DNA of 64,000 nucleotides from Lamellibrachia columna. Lineage: Eukaryota > Annelida > Polychaeta > Sabellida > Siboglinidae. Shown here piece by piece: positions 1 to 10,935 of the stretch (the stretch's first letter is position 1; each line of letters begins with the position of its first letter). A model generated the notes under the pieces. That model saw only the letters and a program-made list of their open reading frames with translations, did no database searches and had not been told where the DNA came from. The stretch is taken from positions 37,181,391 through 37,245,390 of the forward strand of contig OY759263.1 in the NCBI GenBank assembly GCA_963662155.1. The letters are read 5' to 3'. A program made the position numbers and the translations under genes.

Positions 1-153
1 TACATCATGGCCAGAGATTCTACAGCGATGGCCAGAGAGAACAACTTCTGGTGGAGGCATAGGCAAAGCTATTGAAATTATGGAGCTGTACAACTAACTT
101 ACTTTACAATAAGAAGAAACTGGATGATTCTTTCTCGCTCAGCTGCTACCCAC

Positions 154-852
154 CTGCCTGTGCATCTCGTTCACTGCGGCCTGGTTCACAGCTGGGTAGT
201 CATCAATATGGGAGTAGCGCTTCCCAAGTGTTGAGTCTGCATACTTCATATCTGGCATGTATATGTCTACAACCCCATCCATCAGGGCCAGAGTCTCCTC
301 TGAGTCATACCCACCAGTATTGTACACAATCGGCAGGGAGAGGCCTTTCTTCTTGGCGATGACCAATGCCCTCAGAATCGGGGCGACGACGTGAGTGGGC
401 GACACAAAGTTGATGTTGTGACAACCCTGCTTCTGAAGGTGAATCATCTTCGCTGCAAGCTTCTCATCTTCATTCTCCTCCCCATCACCTTTCTGACTTA
501 TATCGAAGTTCTGGCAGAAAATACACTTGAGATTGCAGTTAGTGAAGAAGATCGTTCCTGAACCTTTCTTCCCAACAAGGCACTTTTCCTCTCCAAAGTG
601 GGGAAAATGGGAACTGACGGAAGCCTTCATCCCAGTGACACACTTGCCCAGTTTGCCAGCAGACCGGTTGTCCTCACACCGCCGTCCACAGCTAACACAT
701 GCCTCGTACATGTAATTCGCTTCATCGGCCTTGAGCTGCAGTGCCCCCTGGCTGATTCTAATGATGTTTGGAGCAGTGTCGTCCGACGTCCCGGCCACTG
801 CCTGTGGTTTACCTGTCACCACATTCTCATGCTTGCGATGAATTGAAACCAT
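154..852 (-). CDS. Radical SAM protein of the PflX type, N-terminal part (partial gene)
   Basis: The reading frame encodes about 233 residues. It has a cysteine-rich lead (CVSCGRRC near residues 52-59, then NR..GKLGKC to residue 71). The radical SAM cluster motif CNLKCIFC follows, with Cys106, Cys110 and Cys113 numbered from the chosen ATG. These cysteines bind a 4Fe-4S cluster that cleaves S-adenosylmethionine to a radical. The surrounding words (VGKKGSGTIFFTNCNLKC, YNTGGYDS, DIYMPDMKY, EMHRQVG) are those of the PflX-like branch (COG1313). Its substrate is not known to me. The ATG at 852 has A at -3 and G at +4. The frame runs back to 891, so an upstream exon is also possible. At the other end the conserved HRQVG word meets a splice donor (CAG/gtgggt, or three or four bases later), and the frame then stops at 139. 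The C-terminal half is therefore in exons beyond the left edge. The family is mainly bacterial and archaeal. Confidence 0.8.
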
Positions 853-1041
853 GCTCGATGCAGTCAGTTGACTCTGCAATGTATGTCTCAATAAATATTA
901 AATACATCCAGGATTTCTCTCAAAAAAGTCATGGCTTATAAAACAATATATTTTATTGATATGACTTTACTTCACCTACATTAACTTTATTATTTGAAAT
1001 ATTAAGTGAAGCCAGTTACCAAGGGTGTGGTAAATAATGTA

Positions 1042-1492
1042 TGTTTTAAAAGGAAACAAAATTCATGGTCTTGGGCCTATGCACCTATGAGTTACTAAAA
1101 ATTAACCATTTGCAACTACAATTAAGAATATCACGCCAGTAGTTTCTAGCAAAATTCACTCGCCAAATGGAAATATATTTGTATACAACTGTTCCTCTAT
1201 TTGCTAATACTTTGGCCATTGTTTGCTAAACTAGTCCTCTTTCTGGCAAACTAACATTTTTGCTTGAGACTGCGTTGGTTCCCTTAATACGTCACAATAG
1301 TCTTATCAGTCTTGCTAGTTAACATGTCAGCGCTCAGTCAACTGGAGAAATGATCGGAATCTTCCACTTTTAGAACACATTCTTAGTAAACCAGTGGCGT
1401 GATATTCTTGATTTTAGTTGCACATAGTTAGTTTTTATTATCTCTTTTAGGTGCATAGCTGCAAAACCATGACTTTTGTTTCACTTTAAAAT
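1042..1492. repeat. Foldback (MITE-like) element
   Basis: Two arms of roughly 100 bp face each other. The left arm at 1042-1145 contains caaaattcatggtc, cctatgcacctat and aagaatatcacgcca. The right arm at 1387-1492 carries the reverse complements of these words in reverse order. There is no coding content, so it looks like a non-autonomous foldback DNA element. No target-site duplication was established. Confidence 0.6.
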
Positions 1493-2028
1493 CAGCTTTA
1501 TGCATACTGTGTCCAAGTTATTCTGATCAGATTTGCACTCTGTGACCTAATAGTTCCCAGTATCTGAAACTGGCTGGATTCTATTTTTAATTTAGTGATT
1601 TAAAGGAAAATACATTATTTAGAACAACCTGATATTCAACAATGGGGACACTGGAAAACAGCAACATTAACTAATCAACAGCATGGGCACATTCCAATGC
1701 TATTTCATAAAGGTAGCAATTTCCTACCAAATTATGACATGAACTATTGTGAACTTACAGCTAGCCTACCATTAATTACATGTACTTAACTGCTGCCATG
1801 ACAAGACATTATAATGAAATATTTTACTGGTGACACATTTTCAGAGTCTGTTATTAGCAATGATGGGGGAATTGTTTGATGCGATCCTTGTGCACTACAA
1901 GTGTGGACAATCAAGTCAAGTGAGTGACTGATGAGATTAGTGACTAGTCAGAGTAAACACCAGGATAGGCTTGTGGCCAGCAATAATGCAGACACTTATT
2001 CATGTTGGTAAAATTAGGAAATCAAAAG
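1493..2028. other. Non-coding stretch, nothing recognised
   Basis: AT-rich single-copy-looking sequence with stops in all frames. No conserved motif, RNA gene or repeat boundary was seen. Confidence 0.5.
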
Positions 2029-2257
2029 CTCCAAGTTATCAACTACACTACAGCTGGAACAGTTAATAATAGGTTTATAACACACATGAACAAGTTACCA
2101 ACTACACTACAGCTGGAACAGTTAATAATAGGTTTATAACACACATGAACAAGTTACCAACTACATTACAGCTGCAACAGTTAATAATATAACACACATG
2201 AACAAGTTACCAACTACAATACAGCTGGAACAGTTAATAATATAACACACATGAACG
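2029..2257. repeat. 59-bp minisatellite, about 4 copies
   Basis: The unit begins ccaactacactacagctgg and ends cacacatgaacaagtta. The first two copies are near identical; the later ones have lost the stretch aggtttat. It is a short local tandem array with no coding role. Confidence 0.85.
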
Positions 2258-4603
2258 CTGTCAGGTGGTAAAATGGGTAAGTCCTTGGGAGCGTTCGTAA
2301 CACTTTACCACTTGCACACATGTTCATTCCAAGTGGATATCCCCATTTCGCCTACTCCCATTTCGTCTATACTGATATTATTCCCATTTGCCTACTCTGC
2401 ATCAGGTTAACTCTCCCAGTGATTCACCCTCTCAGTATACCTATACTGACATTATTCCCATTTCACCTATTCTGCATGGTGCATTAGGATACCAAAATCA
2501 CCATTTCAATTTAATACTCTAATTTCTACAAAGCCACTGTTTGTATTGAATTACTAAGCCACATCCAATTAACGTTTGACCTTGTTGAAGCCAGACATGT
2601 AGCCATGAGACACAGTGATCTAAGAGGCAACAATCTAAGAGTGGGGTTAGACCTTAATTGGGCATTAGGTGAACTGGGAATCTGTCACAAGAGCATACAT
2701 ACTAGAAAATAAATATTACCTATCAAACCTATGCATGGCAATAGCGGTAATTTCCTTCCGGTTGTGCTTGGCTGTGCCTTCATGTTGGTGGTTTGCATTT
2801 AACAAATGTGTGTATTTGAAGCAAATCTGAATTAGGGTTCACGGCTGCATTTAAAAATTTACATATTTGAGTAATTATATATTATAATGCAATTAACAAA
2901 TGTAACTTTGTAAGAAAAATTAGTCAGTGATTAAATTTGCACTTAATTGCAATGCACCTTTTTTCATTTACTAACTTTGTTAATTGTTTATTCCAGACTC
3001 GTCATTAATATTTTCCAAAATACTAGTTAATAGTGAGTCTATTGGCACTTTGCCTGGATTTCCTTAGTATAATTTTAGAATTAGCCAACTTTTTGAAAAA
3101 GTATTACTGAATAACGAAATATAGTGTTTTATATAATTATAAAAGTGCACTTTATGAAGAGTATTGCTAAAGAACTAAATATTTTGTTTTGCATAAAAGT
3201 GAAGGATATATACTGAAATGTATATTTAGAATTTGTATGATTATGCATATAACAAATTGAAGGTCCAAATACAGTTCATCAGACATAATTTAGACAAAAT
3301 TGAAAACAACAATGGCTATACATTTATTGAATTATGGAATGGTCTGAATATGGAAATAGTTAATGGAAGGTTTGGTTATGAACAGGGTGTGGGTCAATTC
3401 ACCTGCCAAAATGCATTTGGTAAAAGAATTGTCCAGTTACTGATAATGTTGTAAATATTAACTTGGTTAACTCTGGTCAATATTAATATTACATGCCTGT
3501 CAATACAAGATGGAACTCAGAATATACAAAACTTCCTTCAATGCACTGGACATCGTGAATTTGGAAGCCAAACTAGAAAGTGTTTAGCTAAATTCCTTAT
3601 CACAGCTGGAAATGGATGGTCTGGAACAAGACATCTGTAATGTCTATACAACTGCTGCAAAGAATATCAGTGTTTGTAAAGTAACATAACATAAAGCAAC
3701 ATAACAAGAAAACAAAGACGTATCATGGTAATAACAATACAATGCAATACTTGTTTATTTTTACCCAATACTTTTTTTATGTTTACAATAAATTATTACA
3801 TGACAAAATACATTTTTCATATGAGTGAGAGAGACTCCTATTAATACCATCCTTGGTCGCTAGCATAGGAGCCACCCGGATAGTTAGAATATAACCTCAA
3901 CATGTTTAATTGTGTATGTGAAATAAAATGTTTTTCTTTCAGCATTAGATGTGAATATAATGTGAGTTTCGCAGTAAATTAGAATAGATCAGTTAACAAT
4001 ACATCACAGATAACAACATATTCACTCTATATTTCTGTTTGGAAATGTGGTATTTGGACAATGGGGCGTACAATAAAATTGTGTTGGTCGTCATACGTAG
4101 CAGTTCAATATGGTACATTGTTCTTAATAATTATGTAAGTAGAAGTCTTTATAATAGTTTGTGAATCCATATACTGGTACTGTGTGTTAATATTTTGCTT
4201 TTTATTGATTCAGGAGTATTGTTTACTAGAAATTGTATGTTCTATTTAACATATATTTTTGCAAATAAATTTATTGTTTTAATAAACTGTGGTTTAATTT
4301 AGAATTAAAAACAAAGAGAACAGTATAGTTGAGAATGCCACAAAAAAGTTTTGAAACAAAAACATATGTACATAACATGTATATAACCACTGCAAAGAAT
4401 ATGAGCATTTGTAAGAAAGAACAAACGTAAAGTAATGAAAATGAATGTAAATGAATGCTTGAAAACAGTCCCTCAGAAATAGTTGTACTTACTGTTAAAA
4501 TGTTTAACCTAGTTTTATTTTGTGACACAGTGCCAACTGATTGGTGCGTCAGTATCATGCAGGCTGACTTGTGAAACAGGAACCAACCGTAGTGATGATG
4601 ATA
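2258..4603. other. Non-coding AT-rich stretch with small local repeats
   Basis: At 2330-2480 the words ttcccattt and cctat(a)ctgacattattcccat recur several times. The rest is AT-rich with only short chance frames. No exon with credible splice sites or protein motif was recognised. Confidence 0.45.
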
Positions 4604-5400
4604 CTGAAGTGCTCTTCATAATGAATATTTGCTTTATGCTGATGACACTATTGTCACCAGCAGATCGTCAGTATCATCCAGAATATAGAATATGTCAGTC
4701 CTCCTTAAGTTCCTTTTAATAATTAATAATAATAAGGTTCATTCTGTTGTAATGATACGAGTAATTTCAAATTTAATTCATTATTTGATTAAATGATCAG
4801 GTGATCCCAAGAAACCCTGCAAGGCTTATGGTGAGTCTGTCTCAATGTCTCAAATTCTGCATAGCCATAGGACTGAATAGGCTAAACACAGGACCATTGC
4901 CAAACATAGGACAGTGTTAGGAATATTGCTAAACACTGGTTTATTGCCAAACATAGGACTACACCTCTATTAGCAAACACTGCACTTGACAATTAATACT
5001 AGCAAAACTAAAGTGATTATTGCCTAACCTAGGAAAGTCAGATCACATCCAGACTTTTTTACTTGGGCAAGACAAATTGAATGTAACTAACAATAACATA
5101 TCTCAGTACTAGTCTAAATTATAATGGTATGTTCAACAAAGCCATAGACAAAAAACCAAGCCAGGCATGCAATGTTCAACCTCACAACTAAAGCCAGAAA
5201 ATTAGACCTAGCTGTAGATACACAATTGTGAGCTGTCTGACCAGATTGTAGTGTCAATAGCATTATACGGTAGTGAAATATGGGGATTTTAGAAGTTATA
5301 TAAGATTGAAAGATTTCAAAAAAACGTTTGAAAATTCTACTCCAACTGAATAGCACAGCAAATTGTATGATGTTTGGAGAAGTAGGTAGGCAAACATTGG
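4604..5400 (+). pseudogene. Degenerate LINE reverse transcriptase fragments
   Basis: The frame at 4635 reads YADDTIVTSRS, the catalytic YADD box of a non-LTR reverse transcriptase. About 350 bp later another frame reads NTSKTKVIIA and then, near 5250, SIALYGSEIWGF. This is the downstream KTKV and LYGSE order typical of LINE polymerase C-termini. Stops and frame changes separate the pieces, so the copy is dead. The family is a jockey/CR1/RTE-like LINE, not resolved further. Confidence 0.6.
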
Positions 5401-5401
5401 C

Positions 5402-5575
5402 GTATCTTGCAAAGGGTGAGGCCAAGGGGGAGCAAGCTTAGTCACCCATTAGTTGACCATGCTACCATGTAGTGGCACAACAGGTTACATATGAAAAAAA
5501 ATCAAATATTTAAGCCAAAGGGGCCATGGTGCAATACCCCCCTAAATAACTGTTAAATGGTGTCAGAGCTTCTCT
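5402..5575 (+). repeat. Uninterrupted copy of the 15.6/17.7-kb hAT-like MITE
   Basis: It begins ttggcgtatcttgcaaaggg, contains agtcaccca...catgctaccatgtagtggcaca, and ends gccaaaggggccatgg...cccccctaaata. The same words at 15608-15683 and 17641-17725 are split by a LINE. This copy supplies the empty-site junction for that insertion. Its own termini are worn, and no target-site duplication was found. Confidence 0.65.
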
Positions 5576-5589
5576 TTTGATTTTTTTAC

Positions 5590-5850
5590 TGTTTCAAATG
5601 GTGTTGGAACTGGGTGGAATCCTTTCTCCCCATCTTTTTAATGATTGACTTTGTGTAAGTCTTAACAAAGTTTAAACTACAAATTAGCTGTGTTTATGCA
5701 AGCACAATAATGAACCATATGATGTATGCTGATGATTTTTTTTCCACCTAGTATTTCTGGGTTGAGGAAACTTACTAACTGCAGTGATAGCCGTGTGTGG
5801 CGATATGTGTTTGTCTGATATACAGGACAAGAAAAATATTCACCCTGTAA
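5590..5850 (+). pseudogene. Second LINE reverse transcriptase fragment
   Basis: It reads GVELGGILSPHLF near 5605, then NHMMYADD near 5712, then GLRKLTNC near 5760. This is the LSP..LF, YADD, GLRKL order of LINE reverse transcriptases. Frameshifts lie between the blocks. It lies just downstream of the other LINE debris but starts again at an earlier domain, so it is probably a separate insertion. Confidence 0.5.
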
Positions 5851-6252
5851 ATATCAATAAGCATTTACATTGAGAAATGTAAAAACCTTGGTCGTATAAT
5901 CAACAATAACTTTACTGACGATGATAATGACAACAATACTGCGGCAACTACACTGGCTGCCCAAACTGGTAGCAATAGACAGTATATGTCTTATATGAGG
6001 TGGAGGAAGAAATTACGCTGAAAGGTTAATGTACTTGTCAATTCTCTGTAGATGTTTGTCACTTGATGGTGCTGCACCTATGAGTGAGACAAAACTTGCC
6101 TAACCTGAAGGAGTTGTTTTGGCCACACAAAAAATGGAGGTTGTCGAACAACAGAACACCACATTTGGATGTCAGAACATCAACCTGCAATTAGAAAAAA
6201 ATCACTCTATTCATTGATTAAATGGCAACAATTGCATATGTGTGAATATGTT

Positions 6253-6325
<73 letters not shown>

Positions 6326-6452
6326 TGTAACCCTGGTGGATTTAGTTGTTTATATATTTGTTAGGCTAGTCACTAGGGGGCGCTATGCCCAGTGTCACTC
6401 CCAGTTTAACAACCTGAGCAAGTTATAGAAATTAGTCTGGGCAGTTCGCCCT
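5851..6452. other. Non-coding stretch with an (AT)n microsatellite
   Basis: A pure AT dinucleotide run lies at about 6259-6324. The rest shows no gene. A CTCF-like word at 6371 is listed separately. Confidence 0.6.
6371..6383 (+). promoter_or_regulatory. CTCF-like motif
   Basis: cactagggggcgc resembles the core CTCF recognition word (CCAsyAGrkGGCGC). This is a motif match only. Bilaterian animals have CTCF, but binding here is unproven. Confidence 0.25.
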
Positions 6453-6685
6453 GGGCCGGAGAAGACGACACACGTTGTTACATCCAAGCAACCTTCTCCT
6501 GGCTCAGTATATGTATATTATTAGAAGAAGTTGTGAAACTTTATGTTAAGTTGAATGTTTTGGAAGCCGCCACTTTACCATTCAGTTAAGGGCGTGGCGG
6601 CAATAGGTGTGCTGGGCGTGGCAGTACTGGGTAACTTTGTATTGTCGTTATACATTGCCATTCATTTAAAGACTGTATACAACTA

Positions 6686-7663
6686 ATTGTTAATTACAAT
6701 TACTGATATATCAAGTACTGTCTAAATGTGATAATGTATTAGAGAGGTTGTAATGCCACGTTGGTTGTTTCATTACAGTCGCTGGGACCAGAAACTCCAT
6801 TTGTGATATTACCATTGTTGCGGGTGTGTACCATTGTACTTTCAATGCTTTGTTTGGACGTTTATGAATGTATCGCTAGGCTGTCATCGCCTATGTATAT
6901 ACTACTCAAAGTACAACCTGGTTTCACTGGTTTCGAGCAAATATAATCACACGGCTCTGGTAAAGGATTGTGTCCTTATGTATTATATATTATCTATATA
7001 GATTGGAGTATATAAACCTAGTTTATTTCGTCATGTATTCAAAGTCACATTGATGTAAATGGGTGTTGACGAATGATCTTGATTTGTGGCCACGTTACTT
7101 TATTATGTTGTTATATTGATAGAAGACATTGCTTTTGCATTATGATTACAACTGTTTTCCTTATTACTTTATAATGATAACGTTACAGTAGTAGTGATGT
7201 TGGTATGCAACTCTTTGTTTCAGTTGCCATATTTCCTCTGGAAGCTTTTACTTCACACATTAAACACTGTCACTATCCAACAGTCGTTCGATTTGATTAC
7301 AAAAAATAAATAAACTAGGTTCATATACTCCAATCTATATAGATAATATATATAATACATAAGGACACGCAATCCTTTAACAGAGCCGTGTGATTATATT
7401 TGCTCGAAACCAGTGAAACCAGGTTGTACTTTGAGTAGTATATACATAGGCGATGACAGCCTAGCGATACATTCATAAACGTCCAAACAAAGCATTGAAA
7501 GTACAATGGTACACACCCGCAACAATGGCCGAGAATAGTAATATCACAAATGGAGTTTCTGCTCCCAGCGACTGTAATGAAACAACCAAAGCGGCATTAC
7601 AACCCCTCTAATACATTATCACATTTAGACAGTGCTTGATATATCAGTAATTTTAATTAACAA
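6686..7663. repeat. Large palindrome (foldback MITE) inside the transposon
   Basis: The arm at 6686-7020 is matched, inverted, by 7310-7663, with about 290 bp between. Shared words include ttgatatatcagtaatt, cgctgggaccagaaactcc and gattggagtatat. It lies just inside the left TIR of the THAP transposon and has no partner by the right TIR, so it looks like a separate foldback element that inserted there. Confidence 0.75.
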
Positions 7664-7687
7664 TGAGGTCCCGTGCAGCCGCAATGG

Positions 7688-7700
7688 CCACCAGGGGGCG
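7688..7700 (+). promoter_or_regulatory. CTCF-like motif
   Basis: ccaccagggggcg is an exact match to the core CTCF consensus. It lies in the leader of the transposase gene, about 120 bp before the THAP start codon. Occupancy is unknown. Confidence 0.35.
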
Positions 7701-7818
7701 GTACTACCGTACCGGCACCTAGTATCACACGCGAAAACGAGGCACGGCCTGTTTGCATGTAAATGTCCGGTCAATTATTCGCTTCGTCGCACATGAATAC
7801 CATCGAGTAAGTGTTACT

Positions 7819-8013
7819 ATGCCTACAAGGTGTTCGGTAGCCGAGTGTTCTCATTGGGGAGGCCACCAGTTCCCAGCTGACAGAGAGCTAAGGAATAAGT
7901 GGGTTCATGCCATTCGACGAGCTGCTGACAAGAGAGGGTCGTGCTGGACTCCGAAGCCATATATGGTCGTATGCTACAGTCACTTTTCCCCCAAGACAAC
8001 GAGACAGTGCACG
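7819..8013 (+). CDS. THAP zinc-finger exon of the transposase
   Basis: The ATG at 7819 starts MPTRCSVAEC. The C2CH zinc ligands of a THAP domain follow in order: two cysteines at the start (CSVAEC), the FP and W landmarks (HQFPAD, NKWVHAI), and VCYSHF with the last Cys and His. THAP domains bind DNA and are often fused to transposases. The exon ends at acg/gtaaat, a good donor. The next acceptor, ttttcag/g at 8369, opens the transposase frame (TPRTRRTLRKNYVPSIF). That pair leaves a one-base phase mismatch, so another junction is used or the copy carries a one-base indel. Confidence 0.75.
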
Positions 8014-8369
8014 GTAAATATTAATTTTATTATGCGTACGTAGTCAAATAATGATAGTAGTAACAATTTGTATAATGAATTATAAATTGATAAGCCATAC
8101 CAAGTCCAAGGACCAAGACCTTGACAGGTTATGACGTTACACCATATAATGGCATTAACCTCATTATTAACCATTATTAATATGGCAATGCCAATGGTAG
8201 ATATAGTCACTGAACAGTCAGTTATGATTATTTTTGCAAATTTCATCCTAGAAATCTGGCCAGATATCTTTTAGGTTATGTCTATCATATAATATAACTA
8301 TATGTGCTCACATATATACTAAATGTATATTCACAACATCTCACACAAAAACATGTGGTACGTTTTCAG

Positions 8370-9556
8370 GCACCCCACGCACACGTCGCACATTACGAAA
8401 AAATTATGTGCCATCAATATTTCACTGGGTTCAAGAACCATCCGACTGTTCAAAGAAACGGACAGCACGAGCGAAACTTCACATGTCTGTAAAAGAAGAG
8501 CCACTGCCAGCATTTGACCCCAACCTAGACGTGCAGGAAGTAGTGACTGACGACAACCCCATCTCTGTCCAAGAGGAAGCTGCTGCATCCTCGTCTGTGC
8601 CAGTGGATGAAGCCAGTCAAACACCACACTACTCGAAGCTGTCCATCGTGGATGAAGCCAGTCAAACACCACACTACTCGAAGCTGTCCATCATGGATGA
8701 AGCCAGTCAAACACCACACTACTCGAAGCTGTCCATCGTGGATGAAGCCAGTCAAACACCACACTACTCGAAGCTGTCCATCGTGGATGAAGCCAGTCAA
8801 ACACCACACTACTCGAAGCTGTCCATCGTGGATGAAGCCAGTCAAACACCACACTACTCGAAGCTGTCCATCGAGGAATTGATGAGCAATTCCAAGATGC
8901 TGCAATACTACACTGGTCTGGATGACTACCGTCATTTCCAGTACGTGCTTCAGAGTCTTGGCCCGGCAGCTCATCACCTGGAGTACCGATGGAGAACACC
9001 TCAGAAGACGTCAGTTGAGAATCAACTACTGCTAACGCTGATCAAGCTTCGGCTACACACGCCTAACCAAGAACTTGCGTTCTGGTTCGGCATTTCAGAG
9101 TTCAGCATTGGCAACATCTTTGTTACGTGGATAAACTTTATGTATTGTTCCTGGAAGGAACTGGACATTTGGCCATCCAAAGAACTGGTAAACGCTTACA
9201 TGCCAAGTGACTTTAAGCGACTGTATGCAAGCACCCGGGTAATTGTTGATGGTGTGGAAGTACCAATAAAAAAACCAGGAAAACCAACAGCACAGCAAGT
9301 AACGTACTCCAGCTATAAGAACAGAAACACTCTGAAAGCACTGAAAGGCATCACACTAGGAGAACTAACGTCGTACATCACAGCGGCGTATGGAGGATCT
9401 GCCAGTGATCGCATTCTGGTGGAGCGAGGAGACTTGCCACAGAAATGTGATCCTGGTTGTTGTATACAATCTTTAAATGAATGGCAATGTGTAACGACAA
9501 TACAAAGTTACCCAGTACTGCCACGCCCAGCACACCTATTGCCGCCACGCCCTTAA
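8370..9556 (+). pseudogene. DDE_4-type transposase, truncated at its 3' end by the TIR
   Basis: After the acceptor at 8369 the frame continues the THAP tail (KNYVPSIFHW) and passes a six-fold 15-residue repeat. It then enters an IS4/IS5-like transposase: helix-turn-helix-like region (LLTLIKLRLHTPNQELAFWF), then IVDGVEVPIKKP with the first catalytic Asp at 9248-9250, then YGGSASDRI with the second Asp at 9407-9409. Family members continue after KCDPG to the third acidic residue. Here the frame instead runs from about 9463 into the right TIR, and the last 30 or so residues are TIR-encoded before the stop at 9556. With the final catalytic residue missing, the product cannot transpose. Confidence 0.7.
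8606..8875 (+). repeat. In-frame 45-bp coding repeat, 6 copies
   Basis: Six nearly identical units encode DEASQTPHYSKLSIV, between the THAP and DDE parts of the transposase. The copies differ by single bases (GTG, ATG or GAG at the last codon), so the expansion is recent. The linker is probably flexible and tolerant of length change. Confidence 0.95.
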
Positions 9557-9752
9557 CTGAATGGTAAAGTGGCGGCTTCCAAAACATTCAACTTAACATA
9601 AAGTTTCACAACTTCTTCTAATAATTTATAAATAAAGCCTCACTATATAAGTATTATAAAAGTGACTCACCAGAGATAAATTGTCAATATACATATACTG
9701 AGCCGGGAGAAGGTTGCTTGGATGTAACAATGTGTGTCGTCTTCTCTGGCCC

Positions 9753-9933
9753 ACATAAGTTCCTTTGTAAGGTACGATTGCTTCGTGAAACCAACAGTGA
9801 TATATGATTTTGGGGGCAAGAAGTGGTATCTATAATTGTCACTGGCACTGCCCTACCAAAACCTGATTGGGTAGTGCAAGGAGTCATAAGCTCTCACAGC
9901 AATGCACATATATTTTTTATTACTTCAACATGC

Positions 9934-9990
<57 letters not shown>
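9753..9990. other. Spacer ending in an (AT)n microsatellite
   Basis: No gene seen. A pure AT run occupies about 9937-9990 and abuts the first 307-bp direct repeat. Confidence 0.6.
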
Positions 9991-9997
<7 letters not shown>

Positions 9998-10892
9998 CCC
10001 TGCTGATGCTTAATGTTGATACCTTGCAGATGCGTAATGGCAGAAACCTGAGCTTGTTTGCTACAGGAACACACAAAGAGTAACTGTTGTTAAAGGTCAT
10101 TTAATAAATGCATCGTGATAATTAAATACATGTATCGATGAGAAATAGCTGGTACAAACACGTTCATCGAGATAAATATCATATATGTGTAAATCGATGA
10201 GATATAGCTTAATCATCACTACAAACTAGCTCATCGAGAAAAGCAATTATTAAATGACATGTAAAAGTAGCAAAGGTGGGGCGATCATTTATCCCACAGT
10301 ACATAATCATGATAACACGGTACGCAACACGAGAACATTGGTGGTAGAAAGGGGAGGATGGTGGGAGGAAAAACGTCCAATGTGTTGCTTCACAAAAACA
10401 CGACTTGCGTCAGCGAAGTTTGCAACACAAAGGGACAGGGTTTAACTTGTCACGTGACGTTTTTGGACTAAAACCATTTCGCGTACTCCGGACTGTTTCT
10501 CGTGTTGCGGACCGCAACAGACATAGCAAAGTAGATTCTCGCCTCACATTATATAAATACTATTTTTCCAAGTGTAAAAATATTCATTTATACCCTGCTG
10601 ATGCTTAATGTTGATACCTTGCAGATGCGTAATGGCAGAAACCTGAGCTTGTTTGCTACAGGAACACACAAAGAGTAACTGTTGTTAAAGGTCATTTAAT
10701 AAATGCATCGTGATAATTAAATACATGTATCGATGAGAAATAGCTGGTACAAACACGTTCATCGAGATAAATATCATATATGTGTAAATCGATGAGATAT
10801 AGCTTAATCATCACTACAAACTAGCTCATCGAGAAAAGCAATTATTAAATGACATGTAAAAGTAGCAAAGGTGGGGCGATCATTTATCCCAC
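9991..10892. repeat. Identical 307-bp direct repeats flanking 288 bp
   Basis: 9991-10297 and 10586-10892 read the same by eye, from atttataccctgctgatg to gatcatttatcccac. The pair could be a recent segmental duplication of a 595-bp unit, or the terminal repeats of a miniature LTR-type (TRIM-like) element. The ends are not TG...CA and no primer-binding site was seen, which favours simple duplication. The repeat contains several atcgatgag/tcatcgag words. Confidence 0.85.
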
Positions 10893-10935
10893 CAGGCCTC
10901 CAATACGGGAGGCCCCAACCCCCACCCCAGGATTT

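Larger units (their letters stand above)
6453..9752 (+). mobile_element. DNA transposon with long TIRs, THAP exon and DDE_4-type transposase
   Basis: The outer arms at 6453-6684 and 9463-9752 are inverted copies of each other (gagaagacgacacac..., cattcaacttaacataaag..., gccgccacgcc...). The right arm holds an extra insert of about 60 bp at 9626-9688. Between them lie a THAP zinc-finger exon and a transposase frame. THAP plus an IS4/IS5-like DDE transposase is the arrangement I associate with PIF/Harbinger or ISL2EU-type elements. A 978-bp palindrome sits directly inside the left arm. The transposase frame is cut off where it meets the right arm, so this is probably an internally deleted copy. 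No target-site duplication was recognised. Confidence 0.65.

Noticed and set aside
139..891. Bacterial contamination as source of the radical SAM frame
   Set aside because: No bacterial neighbours or ribosome-binding site; the conserved frame stops right after a splice donor and the flanks are animal repeats.
8525..8999. Open frames opposite and out of frame to the transposase
   Set aside because: They are shadows of the in-frame 45-bp repeat; the + frame that continues the THAP protein is the real one.
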